64,000 nucleotides of DNA from Dehalobacter sp. (GTDB lineage Bacteria; Bacillota; Desulfitobacteriia; Desulfitobacteriales; Syntrophobotulaceae). Below the pieces are notes generated by a model that saw only the letters and a list, made by a program, of their open reading frames with translations, was not told the origin of the DNA and searched no databases. Positions 45,724 through 53,399 of the stretch are shown in pieces; within the stretch, counting starts at the first letter, position 1, and each line of letters starts with the position of its first letter. The translations under genes were made by a program, and so were the position numbers. The stretch covers positions 233,982 through 297,981 of the forward strand of contig JAMPIU010000206.1 in the NCBI GenBank assembly GCA_023667845.1. Direction: 5' to 3'.

Positions 45724-46333
45724 TGGACTCCCTCCTTTGAGGATTAATCTTGTCTTGAATGAAAGAACCAAGGATCGTGTTAATTGCCTCCAGGCATTTT
45801 CCCCGTAAAGAGAAAGAATACTGCTGTAGTCTCCACCTTGCGCAGAGCGCTACGCAGGTCCCGATAATAATATCAGTCAGCATCTCACTCGATAGTTTCG
45901 GAGGTATTTCCCCTGTCTCCTGGCCTTTCTGAATAATTTTCTTGAAAAAAACAGACCACGTTGAATAAATGTCTTCGACTTTTGATTTTAACGTTTCGTC
46001 ATAGCGCATAATTTCCAAAGATAGAAGTACTGCGGTGATTGACGGATAATTTTCGTAATACGAAGAAAGTGATTCGACAAGAAAAATAATTGATTCTTCC
46101 GTGGTTTCTTTCTGCTGGGCCGTAAGGAACAGGTCGCTGTCATACTGCGAGAAATAATCCAGAACGCCAAGCATCAATTCATTTTTGCTTTTAAAATGCT
46201 TATAGATGGCTCCCTCGGTGATATTCTGCTTCTTTGCAATCTCCCGTGTCGAAATTTGGTGTATGCCGTATTTATCGATCAGATCAATTGTCGTCAGGAT
46301 GATGCTTTCTTTGCGATGTATTAGTAAATTCAT
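45716..46333 (-). CDS. TetR-family regulator
   Basis: Encodes 205 residues from ATG 46333 (AGGAG about 12 bases upstream). The N-terminal HTH reads IDLIDKYGIHQISTREIAKK and NITEGAIYKHFKSKNELMLG, the TetR signature. The C-terminal ligand domain is unassigned. Its stop overlaps the cheY start, so it is co-transcribed with the che operon and probably controls it, through a palindrome just upstream of its own start. Effector unknown. Confidence 0.9.
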   Translation of the reverse strand: MNLLIHRKESIILTTIDLIDKYGIHQISTREIAKKQNITEGAIYKHFKSKNELMLGVLDYFSQYDSDLFLTAQQKETTEESIIFLVESLSSYYENYPSITAVLLSLEIMRYDETLKSKVEDIYSTWSVFFKKIIQKGQETGEIPPKLSSEMLTDIIIGTCVALCARWRLQQYSFSLRGKCLEAINTILGSFIQDKINPQRRESID

Positions 46334-46359
46334 ATGGTAATAAACTCCTATCTTGGAAA

Positions 46360-46375
46360 GTAAGTGTTTACTTAC
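46360..46375. promoter_or_regulatory. Probable TetR operator
   Basis: GTAAGT-GTTT-ACTTAC, a perfect 6-bp inverted repeat, lies 27-42 bp upstream of the TetR start codon, in the position expected for autoregulation of the TetR-che transcript. Confidence 0.5.
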
Positions 46376-46507
46376 CATCTTTTACACCTAATATACTGCA
46401 TAATTTGTCGAATGTCTATGGTTTTTCGACAGAATATTTTAAATATTTTTATATTCTTCGTTTAACAAAATATATATTTGGATTGGCTTACATGCAATTT
46501 TAGGGAA

Positions 46508-46540
46508 TAAAAAAAGGCTTCTGTTAAATCAGATAAGCCT
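46508..46540 (-). terminator. Second hairpin downstream of the selenoprotein gene
   Basis: On the minus strand AGGCTT and AAGCCT pair over a 14-base loop, followed by TTTTTTT. Confidence 0.55.
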
Positions 46541-46586
46541 GTTTCCCTATTTAATATTTTTTTGTTAAATTTGGATTAAAGGAATC

Positions 46587-46630
46587 AAAAAAGAGATTGA
46601 TGCAATTTGATTGATTCAATCTCTTTTTTG
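46587..46630. terminator. Bidirectional terminator just after the selenoprotein gene
   Basis: AAAAAAGAGATTGA pairs with TCAATCTCTTTTTT around a 15-base loop, right after the stop codon of the HesB-like gene. Confidence 0.85.
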
Positions 46631-46634
46631 AGCT

Positions 46635-46964
46635 TTATGATTCACAGCTTCCGGAACTGCAGTCCGATCCACACTCACCTTTTAGGGGTGACTTGATTTC
46701 AAATTGGTCTCCATCGGGGGTGTCAATATAATTGATCACAACACCCTCTAGAACTTCTGCAAATTGCTTGTCTGCAACAATTTTTAGTCCATGCTGTTCG
46801 TCAAATATATCGTCAGGGGTCTTTGACTCATCCAGAGTCATGCCGTAATTCGGCCCCCTTCAGCCAATGCCGGCTACATAGAGCCGCAAGTAAGAATTAT
46901 CCATGTTCTGAGTTACCATGATGTTTTTAATTCTCTTCGCTGCGATTTCAGTAACTTCAAACAT
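46635..46964 (-). CDS. HesB/IscA-like selenoprotein with in-frame UGA (Sec35)
   Basis: Read from ATG 46964 (AAAAGGAGGTGCG upstream), the frame gives 34 residues (MFEVTEIAAKRIKNIMVTQN ... RLYVAGIG), a TGA at 46862-46860, then continues open for 74 residues (RGPNYGMTLDESKTPDDIFD to the Cys-rich CGSDCSSGSCES). The TGA stands exactly where HesB-like proteins of this subfamily have the conserved Cys of GIGCGGP. A hairpin with an SECIS-like shape begins 19 bases after the UGA. HesB-like selenoproteins are a known bacterial selenoprotein family. Total 109 residues including selenocysteine. A plain call starts at 46841 and loses the N-terminus. Function probably redox or Fe-S related. Confidence 0.88.
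46815..46859 (-). promoter_or_regulatory. Putative bacterial SECIS element
   Basis: Directly after the UGA, AGGGG (46859-46855) pairs with CCCCT (46819-46815), and inside it TGACTC pairs with GAGTCA around the loop TGGAT, whose second base is G. Position and small loop with an early G agree with the bacterial SECIS description. Confidence 0.7.
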
Positions 46965-46993
46965 AATCGCACCTCCTTTTTAGTCTGACAATA

Positions 46994-47028
46994 TTATTCA
47001 TATTACATGAATAAGAAATGCTTGTCAA
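46994..47028 (-). promoter_or_regulatory. Selenoprotein promoter overlapped by a palindrome
   Basis: On the minus strand TTGACA (47028-47023) and TAATAT (47005-47000) are 17 bp apart. The palindrome TTATTCAT-N5-ATGAATAA (46994-47014) covers the -10, so a dimeric regulator could block it. Confidence 0.6.
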
Positions 47029-47082
47029 AATGATTGAAAAACAAATTAAAAAGTTGTAGTATGTCTAATTAATTAGCAGATT

Positions 47083-47631
47083 TTACGTGTCGTCAAGCAG
47101 GTTATTAAACCGGTTTGTTGCCTTTATATATTTCACGAGTCCGTTAATCATAATTCCGGTTATGATTCCGGTAGGCACTGAAAACAGCAACATAACAGGC
47201 AAGTAGAAAAAGATCCCTGAAAACCTTAAAACCAAGGCTGCCATGGCCAATTGCCCAAGATTATGGGCTACAGCCCCTGCTACACTGATGCCAACCATAC
47301 TTAGACCTGCAAAAAAATGCAACAGCACCGCCATGATGACCGCAGCTGCAACAGCGCCTAAAAAGCTCATAAAAAAACCCATGCCGAATAAGGTCCCACT
47401 GAGCAGAGAGCCGAGGACTGTCCGTAGTACGGTAATCTGCAGGGCCGTCTTAAAGTCAAATACGACCAAAGCCACCAACGTAATAATATTGGCCAAGCCC
47501 AGCTTCACTCCCGGTATAGGCAGCGGATTAGGGAACATACTCTCAAGATAATGAAGAACGGAGGCTTGCGCCACGAGAATGGCAATAACAGCCAGTTTCT
47601 TTGTTGATATCACATTTTTGACATATTCCAT
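47083..47631 (-). CDS. Gx transporter family membrane protein
   Basis: Encodes 182 residues with five to six membrane segments. LAVIAILVAQASVLHYLESM, PNPLPIPGVKLGLANIITLV and FKTALQITVLRTVLGSLLSG match the Gx transporter family (also annotated as heptaprenyl diphosphate synthase component I), an ECF S-component-like fold. It is divergent from an ECF transporter module (EcfT, EcfA1, EcfA2) next door and could be its substrate-binding S component; the substrate is unknown. Confidence 0.85.
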   Translation of the reverse strand: MEYVKNVISTKKLAVIAILVAQASVLHYLESMFPNPLPIPGVKLGLANIITLVALVVFDFKTALQITVLRTVLGSLLSGTLFGMGFFMSFLGAVAAAVIMAVLLHFFAGLSMVGISVAGAVAHNLGQLAMAALVLRFSGIFFYLPVMLLFSVPTGIITGIMINGLVKYIKATNRFNNLLDDT

Positions 47632-47801
47632 AACTGGATCTTCCTCCGGATTATGTAATCCTCTTCAGATCATGCAATTTTTATCTGATGTCTTATTTTA
47701 AGCAAAGCTTTATTTTAATGAACAGATTTATTTTATTTGCATTAAACCCATATAAGTACTATTATTCATACGAAACAGAAATTGTCAAAGGAGCCTTTTC
47801 A

Positions 47802-48599
47802 ATGCCCGGTATGAAATTAGGCCAATACGTCTATGGGAATTCCCTGCTCCATTTATTGGATCCCCGAACGAAAATATTGAGCTGCTTATTGGTCATTTTT
47901 TCCGTTATAATTACGGATAATTTGTATTTTCTACTTTTCCTGGTTCTATTGATGGCTGCTGCCATTATTTCTTCCGGATTAAGCTATCAATTAATTCTAA
48001 GCAGTTTATTGAAATTAAGATATCTGCTTCTTTTTACGCTAGTCTTCCAGGGATTTCTCACGCCGGGCGAGACTGTTTTGATGGTTGGAAAGCTCAGTAT
48101 GACCAGAGAAGGTCTGATCTTAGGGCTGATCAATATATTGCGGCTGGTTATTTTATTTTTAGGCTCCATGATTTTACTGATGACAACATCAGCCCTCAAA
48201 TTGTCCGCAGGAATTGAATACCTGCTGCTTCCATTAAGGAAATTACATATTCCTATTCATAATTATACAACAATCCTTAGTATTTCTTTTCGCTTTCTTC
48301 CTACTTTGTTTGAAGAAGCGACCATTATAAAAAATGCTCAAAAATCAAGGGGCGCCCAATTTGATTCATCAAATATTGTCGTCCGGATAAAGAGCTATAC
48401 TGCCATTCTGATCCCCTTATTTGAAGCTTCCCTGGTCCGAGCCGCTGACTTGGGTGAAGCGATGGACAGCAGGTGCTTTACTTCCCATCCCAATCAGTTA
48501 AGGCTAAACCGCTTACAAATAAAACGCAGAGATATCCTGTTCTTAATCCAAATGACCGCCGTTTTAGGCACAGGTATTACGATTAGCATTCTTCTATAA
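47802..48599 (+). CDS. ecfT: Energy-coupling factor transporter membrane protein EcfT
   Basis: Encodes 265 residues from ATG 47802 (AAAGGAG upstream). MPGMKLGQYVYGNSLLHLLD, PRTKILSCLLVIFSVI, and the coupling motifs ISFRFLPTLFEEA and AQKSRGAQFD are EcfT hallmarks (the two short Ala-Arg-Gly helices that touch the ATPases). Five to six membrane segments. Followed at once by two ATPase genes, so a complete ECF energising module. Confidence 0.92.
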   Translation: MPGMKLGQYVYGNSLLHLLDPRTKILSCLLVIFSVIITDNLYFLLFLVLLMAAAIISSGLSYQLILSSLLKLRYLLLFTLVFQGFLTPGETVLMVGKLSMTREGLILGLINILRLVILFLGSMILLMTTSALKLSAGIEYLLLPLRKLHIPIHNYTTILSISFRFLPTLFEEATIIKNAQKSRGAQFDSSNIVVRIKSYTAILIPLFEASLVRAADLGEAMDSRCFTSHPNQLRLNRLQIKRRDILFLIQMTAVLGTGITISILL

Positions 48600-48615
48600 G
48601 TCAGGAGCCGAAAGT

Positions 48616-49455
48616 ATGACTGGTCAAGGTATCGAATTCGTCAATGTCACAAAGCATTATATAGATTCCTCCCAAGGAAAAACACCTGCGCTGAAAGATA
48701 TCTTCTTGTCGATCAGGAAGGGCGAATATGTTGGTTTGCTTGGGATGAATGGTTCGGGAAAATCTACCCTGGCCAAACTATTAAATGGCCTGCTTAAACC
48801 GACGGATGGAAAGGTCTTCATCAATGGGCTTGATACAGCAAACATCGAACAACTGCCTGAGATCCGCAGACTGGTCGGTATGGTTTTTCAAAACCCAGAT
48901 AATCAATTAATCAGTCCTGTTATTGAGGAAGAAATTGCTTTTGGCCCTGAAAATTTAGGGTTGCCAGTTCCAGAGATCAATCGCCGGATTGATTGGGCAC
49001 TCCAGGTGTGCGGCCTCGAAGACAAAAGGCATCATGCACCGCATCTGCTTTCAGGCGGACAAAAACAAAAAGTGGCTCTGGCCTCGGCTTTGGCGATGCT
49101 GCCGGAATACCTCGTTCTTGATGAGCCGACTTCGATGCTGGATCCGGCAGGCAGGAAGGAACTGCTTGAACAGCTGCGGGTCTTAAATAAACAGGAAGGC
49201 ATGACCATCCTGATCATCAGTCATAATCCCGAGGATTTGGTCCAGGCAGACAGGCTGATTGTTCTGGATCACGGATCAATCTTTTTACAGGGAACCCCAA
49301 GGGAAGTCTATGCCAGTGCAAAGTTGGCAGAACTGGGACTGGACACCCCAACGGTTTACCAATTGATCAGCCAATTGGGGTCAAATGGATATTCTGTTCC
49401 CGAAAATGTCAAATCTATCCGGGAGTTGGTGGATTATCTATGCCTGCAGTTGTAG
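48616..49455 (+). CDS. ecfA1: Energy-coupling factor ATPase EcfA1
   Basis: Encodes 279 residues. Walker A GMNGSGKSTLAK, Q-loop MVFQNPDNQLISPVIEEEIA (the ECF-specific NPDNQ), signature LLSGGQKQKVALA, Walker B LVLDEPTSMLDP. It powers vitamin or metal uptake through an S component bound to EcfT. Its 3' end overlaps the next ATPase by 16 bases. Confidence 0.95.
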   Translation: MTGQGIEFVNVTKHYIDSSQGKTPALKDIFLSIRKGEYVGLLGMNGSGKSTLAKLLNGLLKPTDGKVFINGLDTANIEQLPEIRRLVGMVFQNPDNQLISPVIEEEIAFGPENLGLPVPEINRRIDWALQVCGLEDKRHHAPHLLSGGQKQKVALASALAMLPEYLVLDEPTSMLDPAGRKELLEQLRVLNKQEGMTILIISHNPEDLVQADRLIVLDHGSIFLQGTPREVYASAKLAELGLDTPTVYQLISQLGSNGYSVPENVKSIRELVDYLCLQL

Positions 49456-50324
49456 AAACGAATCATCTTTCTTATACGTACTTACCCGGTTCAGTTTACG
49501 AACATCAAGCCCTCAAAGACATTAATATCTCTCTAACAAAAGGAGAGTTCCTTGGCATACTCGGACCTAATAGTTCCGGCAAATCGACACTCGCCCAGCA
49601 TTTCAACGGATTAATCCGGCCTACCTCCGGTCATATGACTGTATGCGGGATTCCAACTTCGGACCCCAAATTAAGTAAAGATCTCTGGAAAAGAGCAGGA
49701 CTGGTTTTTCAATATCCCGAACAGCAGATTTTTCAAGTTACGGTCTTTGATGAAGTGGCCTATGGCCCAAGGAACTTAGGCCTGCCTGAAACAGAAGTCG
49801 CAGAAAGAGTCTACGATGCTCTGCGGCAGATTGGCATAAACCAGGAAAATATCAACCAACTGTCCCCGGTCACACTGAGCGGCGGCATGCGAAGAAGGGT
49901 CGCCATTGCCGGGATGCTGGCCATTCAGCCGGAAATACTCATCCTCGATGAGCCCATGGCAGGTTTGGACGCTGCCGGCCGGAAGCTGCTTTCGGATATA
50001 CTCAAAAAACGTCACGAAAAAAAAGAAACGACGGTCATGATCTCTCATAACCTCAAAGAAATCATGACCATCACGGATAAGATTGCTATTCTGGACAGCG
50101 GATCCATGATCTTTTTCGGAGATGTCAAAGACCTGCTGATGAAACCTGAAATTCTTGGTCGATATCAACTGGAATTGCCGGAATACTTGCAAGTTGTTTA
50201 TCGGCTGGCTGAGAAAGGGTTTGCTATCAAAACGGACATCAGCAGTACGCAAGAAGCCGGCGAAGAGATCCTAAGATTTCTTCAAGAAAATAAGCATGGG
50301 GGCGTAACGAAAACTTTAGTTTAA
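49440..50324 (+). CDS. ecfA2: Energy-coupling factor ATPase EcfA2
   Basis: Encodes 294 residues. Walker A GPNSSGKSTLAQ, Q-loop VFQYPEQQIFQVTVFDEVAY (the EcfA2-type YPEQQ), signature LSGGMRRRVAIAG, Walker B LILDEPMAGLDAAG. It pairs with EcfA1 as the heterodimeric ATPase of the module. The C-terminal RYQLELPEYLQVVYRLAEKG region is typical. Confidence 0.95.
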   Translation: MPAVVETNHLSYTYLPGSVYEHQALKDINISLTKGEFLGILGPNSSGKSTLAQHFNGLIRPTSGHMTVCGIPTSDPKLSKDLWKRAGLVFQYPEQQIFQVTVFDEVAYGPRNLGLPETEVAERVYDALRQIGINQENINQLSPVTLSGGMRRRVAIAGMLAIQPEILILDEPMAGLDAAGRKLLSDILKKRHEKKETTVMISHNLKEIMTITDKIAILDSGSMIFFGDVKDLLMKPEILGRYQLELPEYLQVVYRLAEKGFAIKTDISSTQEAGEEILRFLQENKHGGVTKTLV

Positions 50325-50341
50325 GTTTCGATGCGCCCCCT
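50297..50341 (+). terminator. Hairpin at the end of the ECF module
   Basis: GGGGGCGTAACGAAAACTT pairs with AAGTTTCGATGCGCCCCC with a few mismatches across the ecfA2 stop codon. There is no T run, so termination is less certain. Confidence 0.45.
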
Positions 50342-50364
50342 GTCTCTGTTATAAGATGTAATTT

Positions 50365-50560
50365 TGGATATTAAGTTTCTCTTTAACTGGCCATTTTTCA
50401 TAGGGTCTTCCTTCATACGCATAAAGGTGGCATCATGATCCGTCTTGGAGTAACTATTTCTTTCTTCCAGTATAAGCTCTTGCTGTTCATATTTCTGCAT
50501 TCTTGGACCCGGTTTCTCTTCATCCGATTTCTTGGCCAATCTCTCGGCCCCTTTTTACAG
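50365..50560 (-). pseudogene. Transposase remnant (IS1182-like)
   Basis: On the minus strand, about 55 residues read RMQKYEQQELILEERNSYSK followed by TDHDATFMRMKEDPMKNGQL, a conserved block of IS1182-type DDE transposases. Homology stops abruptly on both sides: a TAA upstream, and a switch to unrelated sequence after NGQLK. No ends of the element are visible. It marks the left border of the accessory segment with the fused topoisomerase-like and rdh genes. Confidence 0.75.
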
Positions 50561-50695
50561 GTGCGCCGGCGGCAAAAGTAAAATAAATCGATAGAATACG
50601 CCTTTAGGGGTGGTTGTGTTTTGTCCATTTTCCAAACCTGAACATATCATATTCCAGCAAATGTTTGGAATATTTTTTTGTTTCAGGAGGAATGA

Positions 50696-52921
50696 ATGCA
50701 GAACATGTTTTTTGAACGGGAAGACTGGAAATTATTCAGAAATATGGAAACCTTGCCCCAAAAAGCGGGGGTGCCGAGAAGTAAATTATCCAGGCTGGTT
50801 TGCAAGGAACTCACGGATAATGCGCTGGATCTGGGCGGCGATTGTGAAATCGGTTATGAGGGCGGTTTTTTCTATGTCAAGGATCACGGCAGCGGCCTGG
50901 ATCCGGAATTGTTCTCCATCAACAGGCCGCTACGGTCCTCCAAGTATTTAAGACTGCCAACCCGAGGGGCACTGGGTAACGGTCTGCGCGTGGTAGCCGG
51001 GGCGGTAGTGGCGTCGGGCGGCGAACTCTATGTTTCAACCCGAGGCAAAAATTATAAAATCCATTTTCAAAACGACGGTACAGCCTTCCCGGAAAGCTTA
51101 AGCGATTATCACGAAGACGGAACAAAAATCAGATTTACTTTGGGCGGAATGCCTATCGATTCAAGCTGGGCCAGCCTGGCAATGGAATATGCCCAAGGTG
51201 AAACCTACCGGGGAAAGACCTCGCCCTATTGGTATACCAGTGAAAACTTTTTTGAATTATTTCAGTCCTATAGCGGATCGGTCCGGGAACTCATCACGCA
51301 GTTCGACGGTTGTGCCGGTGGGAAAGCCGGGAAGATAGCCGCAGAATATACCAAGACGTCTGCCGCTGCCTTGGAGTTTGACGAGACGGAAGCGCTTTTG
51401 GCTGAGCTCCGAGCAGCGGTTAAAAATGTGAGTCCCGAGAGGCTGGGGCGGATCGGCAAGCTAGATGGGTACAACGGCTATTGTAAATCAACCGGCACCT
51501 TTAAGGCCAGGACCGTCAAAGGGGAACACGACGCGGAAATAGCGTTTGTCCTTGAAGTATACGCGATACCCTCCGATACGCCCCTTATAACGGTACTACT
51601 CAATAAATCCCCTGTGACCGGAGATGTCAATATTTACCACAACAAAAATTTGCTGAGTATTTTCGGCTGTGGTTTAATCCAATATGTAAAAGCCAAACCT
51701 GCCGTTATTCTGATCAATATCATAACGCCCTATATCCCGATTGTGACGGATGGGAAAGAACCGGATCTCTCGGTCATCAGCGACGCCATAACAGAAAGTA
51801 TTCAAAAGGCGGTTAGCAGAGCCCAAAAATCCCTGCCGGGCGATGCGACGGAGCGAAAGAAATCCCAGAAGGAAGTCGTGGCGGCATGCCTGGAACAAGC
51901 CATTGCTAAAGCCAGCGGCAACGGCGAATACCGTTTCAGCCTGCGTCAGCTTTATTATGCCGTCCGGCCGTATGTGATCAAGGAAAGCGGCAAAGAACCG
52001 GATTACGCTTATTTCTGCACGGAATTGATCGGCAGTTATGAAGCGCAGCACGGTGACATTCCGCTGATGTACCGGGATGAACGGGGGACGCTGTACCATC
52101 CCCACTCAGGCCAGGATATTCCCATCGGCACGATTGCGGTGGAAAACTATCAGAAGCCCGTCTGGACGTTCAATAAAATCCTGTATATTGAAAAAGAAGG
52201 CTTCTTCAATGTGCTCAAAGAAAAGAAAATCCCGGAGAAATATGATATGGCTTTACTCACCAGCAAAGGTTACGCCAGCCGGGCGGTCAAGGATTTGCTG
52301 GATGCGCTCGGGGAGAATTCGGAGGAAGAGATTACTTTTTTCTGCATTCATGACGCAGACGCATATGGCACGACGATCTATGATACCCTGCAAAATGAAA
52401 CCAAAGCCAGGCCCGGCAGAAAAGTGAAAATCATCAATCTGGGGCTGGACCCGGAAGAAGCCGTCAGCATGAGGCTGGAAATCGAAAAGGCAGGAAAAAC
52501 AGGCCGCAGGAAGGGCGTGGCCAGTTATATTGATCCCGAGTGGGAGAGCTGGCTGCAGAACTACAGAGTGGAACTGAACGCCATGACTACGCCGCAGTTT
52601 CTTGCCTGGCTGGAGGGAAAAATCAAGCTTTACGATAAAGGCAAAGTGATACCACCCGAAAGTACCATGCTGGAGAGCCTGGATCACAGCCTTCAGGATA
52701 AACTCGGCCAAAAGCTGGCAGCGGAAATCTTGGAACAAAATCACTATGCTGATCAGGTCGCGCAAGCAGTCCGGCAAGTTAAAGAGCGCTGCGGCGACAG
52801 CCAAACCCGGTTAGTTGAGACAGTGCAGGCGGAGCTTAAGAAGGAACCGGTCAATCTATGGAAGGATGTCATTAAGGCCGTGTCTGAGGATATGATTAAA
52901 AATTGCCGTTTTTTAAATTGA
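50696..52921 (+). CDS. Fused topoisomerase VI B-A-like protein (Topo VIII-like)
   Basis: Encodes 741 residues with TTCAGGAGG before ATG 50696. N-terminal GHKL ATPase: CKELTDNALDLG (Glu38, Asn42, Asp45), KDHGSGLD (63-67) and TRGALGNGLRVVAGA (89-103). A transducer-like stretch LLNKSPVTG follows at ~302. The C-terminal half resembles Topo VI A/Spo11: RQLYYAVRP with Tyr420/421 as candidate active tyrosines, and a Toprim fold with YIEKEG (Glu499/501) and HDADAYG (Asp553, Asp555). Single-chain B-A fusions are the hallmark of Topo VIII from plasmids and mobile elements. Activity is unproven; a non-topoisomerase role is possible. It stands alone next to transposase debris. Confidence 0.8.
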   Translation: MQNMFFEREDWKLFRNMETLPQKAGVPRSKLSRLVCKELTDNALDLGGDCEIGYEGGFFYVKDHGSGLDPELFSINRPLRSSKYLRLPTRGALGNGLRVVAGAVVASGGELYVSTRGKNYKIHFQNDGTAFPESLSDYHEDGTKIRFTLGGMPIDSSWASLAMEYAQGETYRGKTSPYWYTSENFFELFQSYSGSVRELITQFDGCAGGKAGKIAAEYTKTSAAALEFDETEALLAELRAAVKNVSPERLGRIGKLDGYNGYCKSTGTFKARTVKGEHDAEIAFVLEVYAIPSDTPLITVLLNKSPVTGDVNIYHNKNLLSIFGCGLIQYVKAKPAVILINIITPYIPIVTDGKEPDLSVISDAITESIQKAVSRAQKSLPGDATERKKSQKEVVAACLEQAIAKASGNGEYRFSLRQLYYAVRPYVIKESGKEPDYAYFCTELIGSYEAQHGDIPLMYRDERGTLYHPHSGQDIPIGTIAVENYQKPVWTFNKILYIEKEGFFNVLKEKKIPEKYDMALLTSKGYASRAVKDLLDALGENSEEEITFFCIHDADAYGTTIYDTLQNETKARPGRKVKIINLGLDPEEAVSMRLEIEKAGKTGRRKGVASYIDPEWESWLQNYRVELNAMTTPQFLAWLEGKIKLYDKGKVIPPESTMLESLDHSLQDKLGQKLAAEILEQNHYADQVAQAVRQVKERCGDSQTRLVETVQAELKKEPVNLWKDVIKAVSEDMIKNCRFLN

Positions 52922-53126
52922 GAATACTAGTGTAATTAATTTAAAAACAGCCGAATTTTAAACAGAGGCTGTGATGACCCCCTCAGGGAAAACCAGACTT
53001 GCACAGATCCGCAAGCGGACGTTAGTGGCAGCAGCGTAATCATCAAGAGATGGTTTCTTATCTGTAAACAATTTGTAAACTTTATTTACAAACTGTAACA
53101 TTTTCACCTAATTCTATGCCTCAGAA

Positions 53127-53162
53127 ATAAAAAAAATGACCTCCCACTAAAAAAGCAGGAGG
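53127..53162 (-). terminator. Terminator downstream of rdhK
   Basis: On the minus strand CCTCC and GGAGG pair over a 14-base loop and are followed by TCATTTTTTTT. Confidence 0.6.
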
Positions 53163-53196
53163 AATGTAACCGATTCTTTATAAAAATTACTTCGTT

Positions 53197-53289
53197 TTAG
53201 GAGTTTTGAAAATAAATTCTGAATAACTGATCAATTCGAGAGAAAACAGCATTTTCGTTACTTGTCAAATCTAGTATAATACTGGTCAT
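53197..53289 (-). pseudogene. 30-codon ORF, possible transposase N-terminal scrap
   Basis: Starts with ATG 53289 after TTTGGAGGTTTCCT, an excellent ribosome site, and reads MTSIILDLTSNENAVFSRID to FRIYFQNS then stop. The style (FSRIDQLF) is like the first residues of IS4-related transposases. Either a truncated IS gene or a genuine 30-residue peptide. Confidence 0.35.
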
Positions 53290-53399
53290 AGGAAACCTCC
53301 AAAGTACTGGTTGGTATTATTGGGTTTGTTGCTATTTCCATTATATCATTCTTGGTGGTTTTCTTGCTGTTTAAGCCTTATTTCTATGGGTTTATTCCC

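Larger units (their letters stand above)
52922..53399. other. Intergenic region between Topo VI-like gene and rdhK
   Basis: Holds an 8-bp inverted repeat TTTGTAAA-N5-TTTACAAA (53072-53092) flanked by further TGTAA motifs, a minus-strand terminator for the rdh operon (53127-53162), and a small transposase-like ORF (53197-53289). No other gene is seen. Confidence 0.5.

Noticed and set aside
46635..46841. A separate 68-residue protein starting at the internal ATG 46841
   Set aside because: The homologous HesB fold starts upstream at 46964; the break is a single in-frame TGA at the conserved Cys position, explained by selenocysteine.
53267..53272. TATAAT on the plus strand near 53267 as a promoter
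   Set aside because: No -35 at a workable distance and no gene downstream in that direction.
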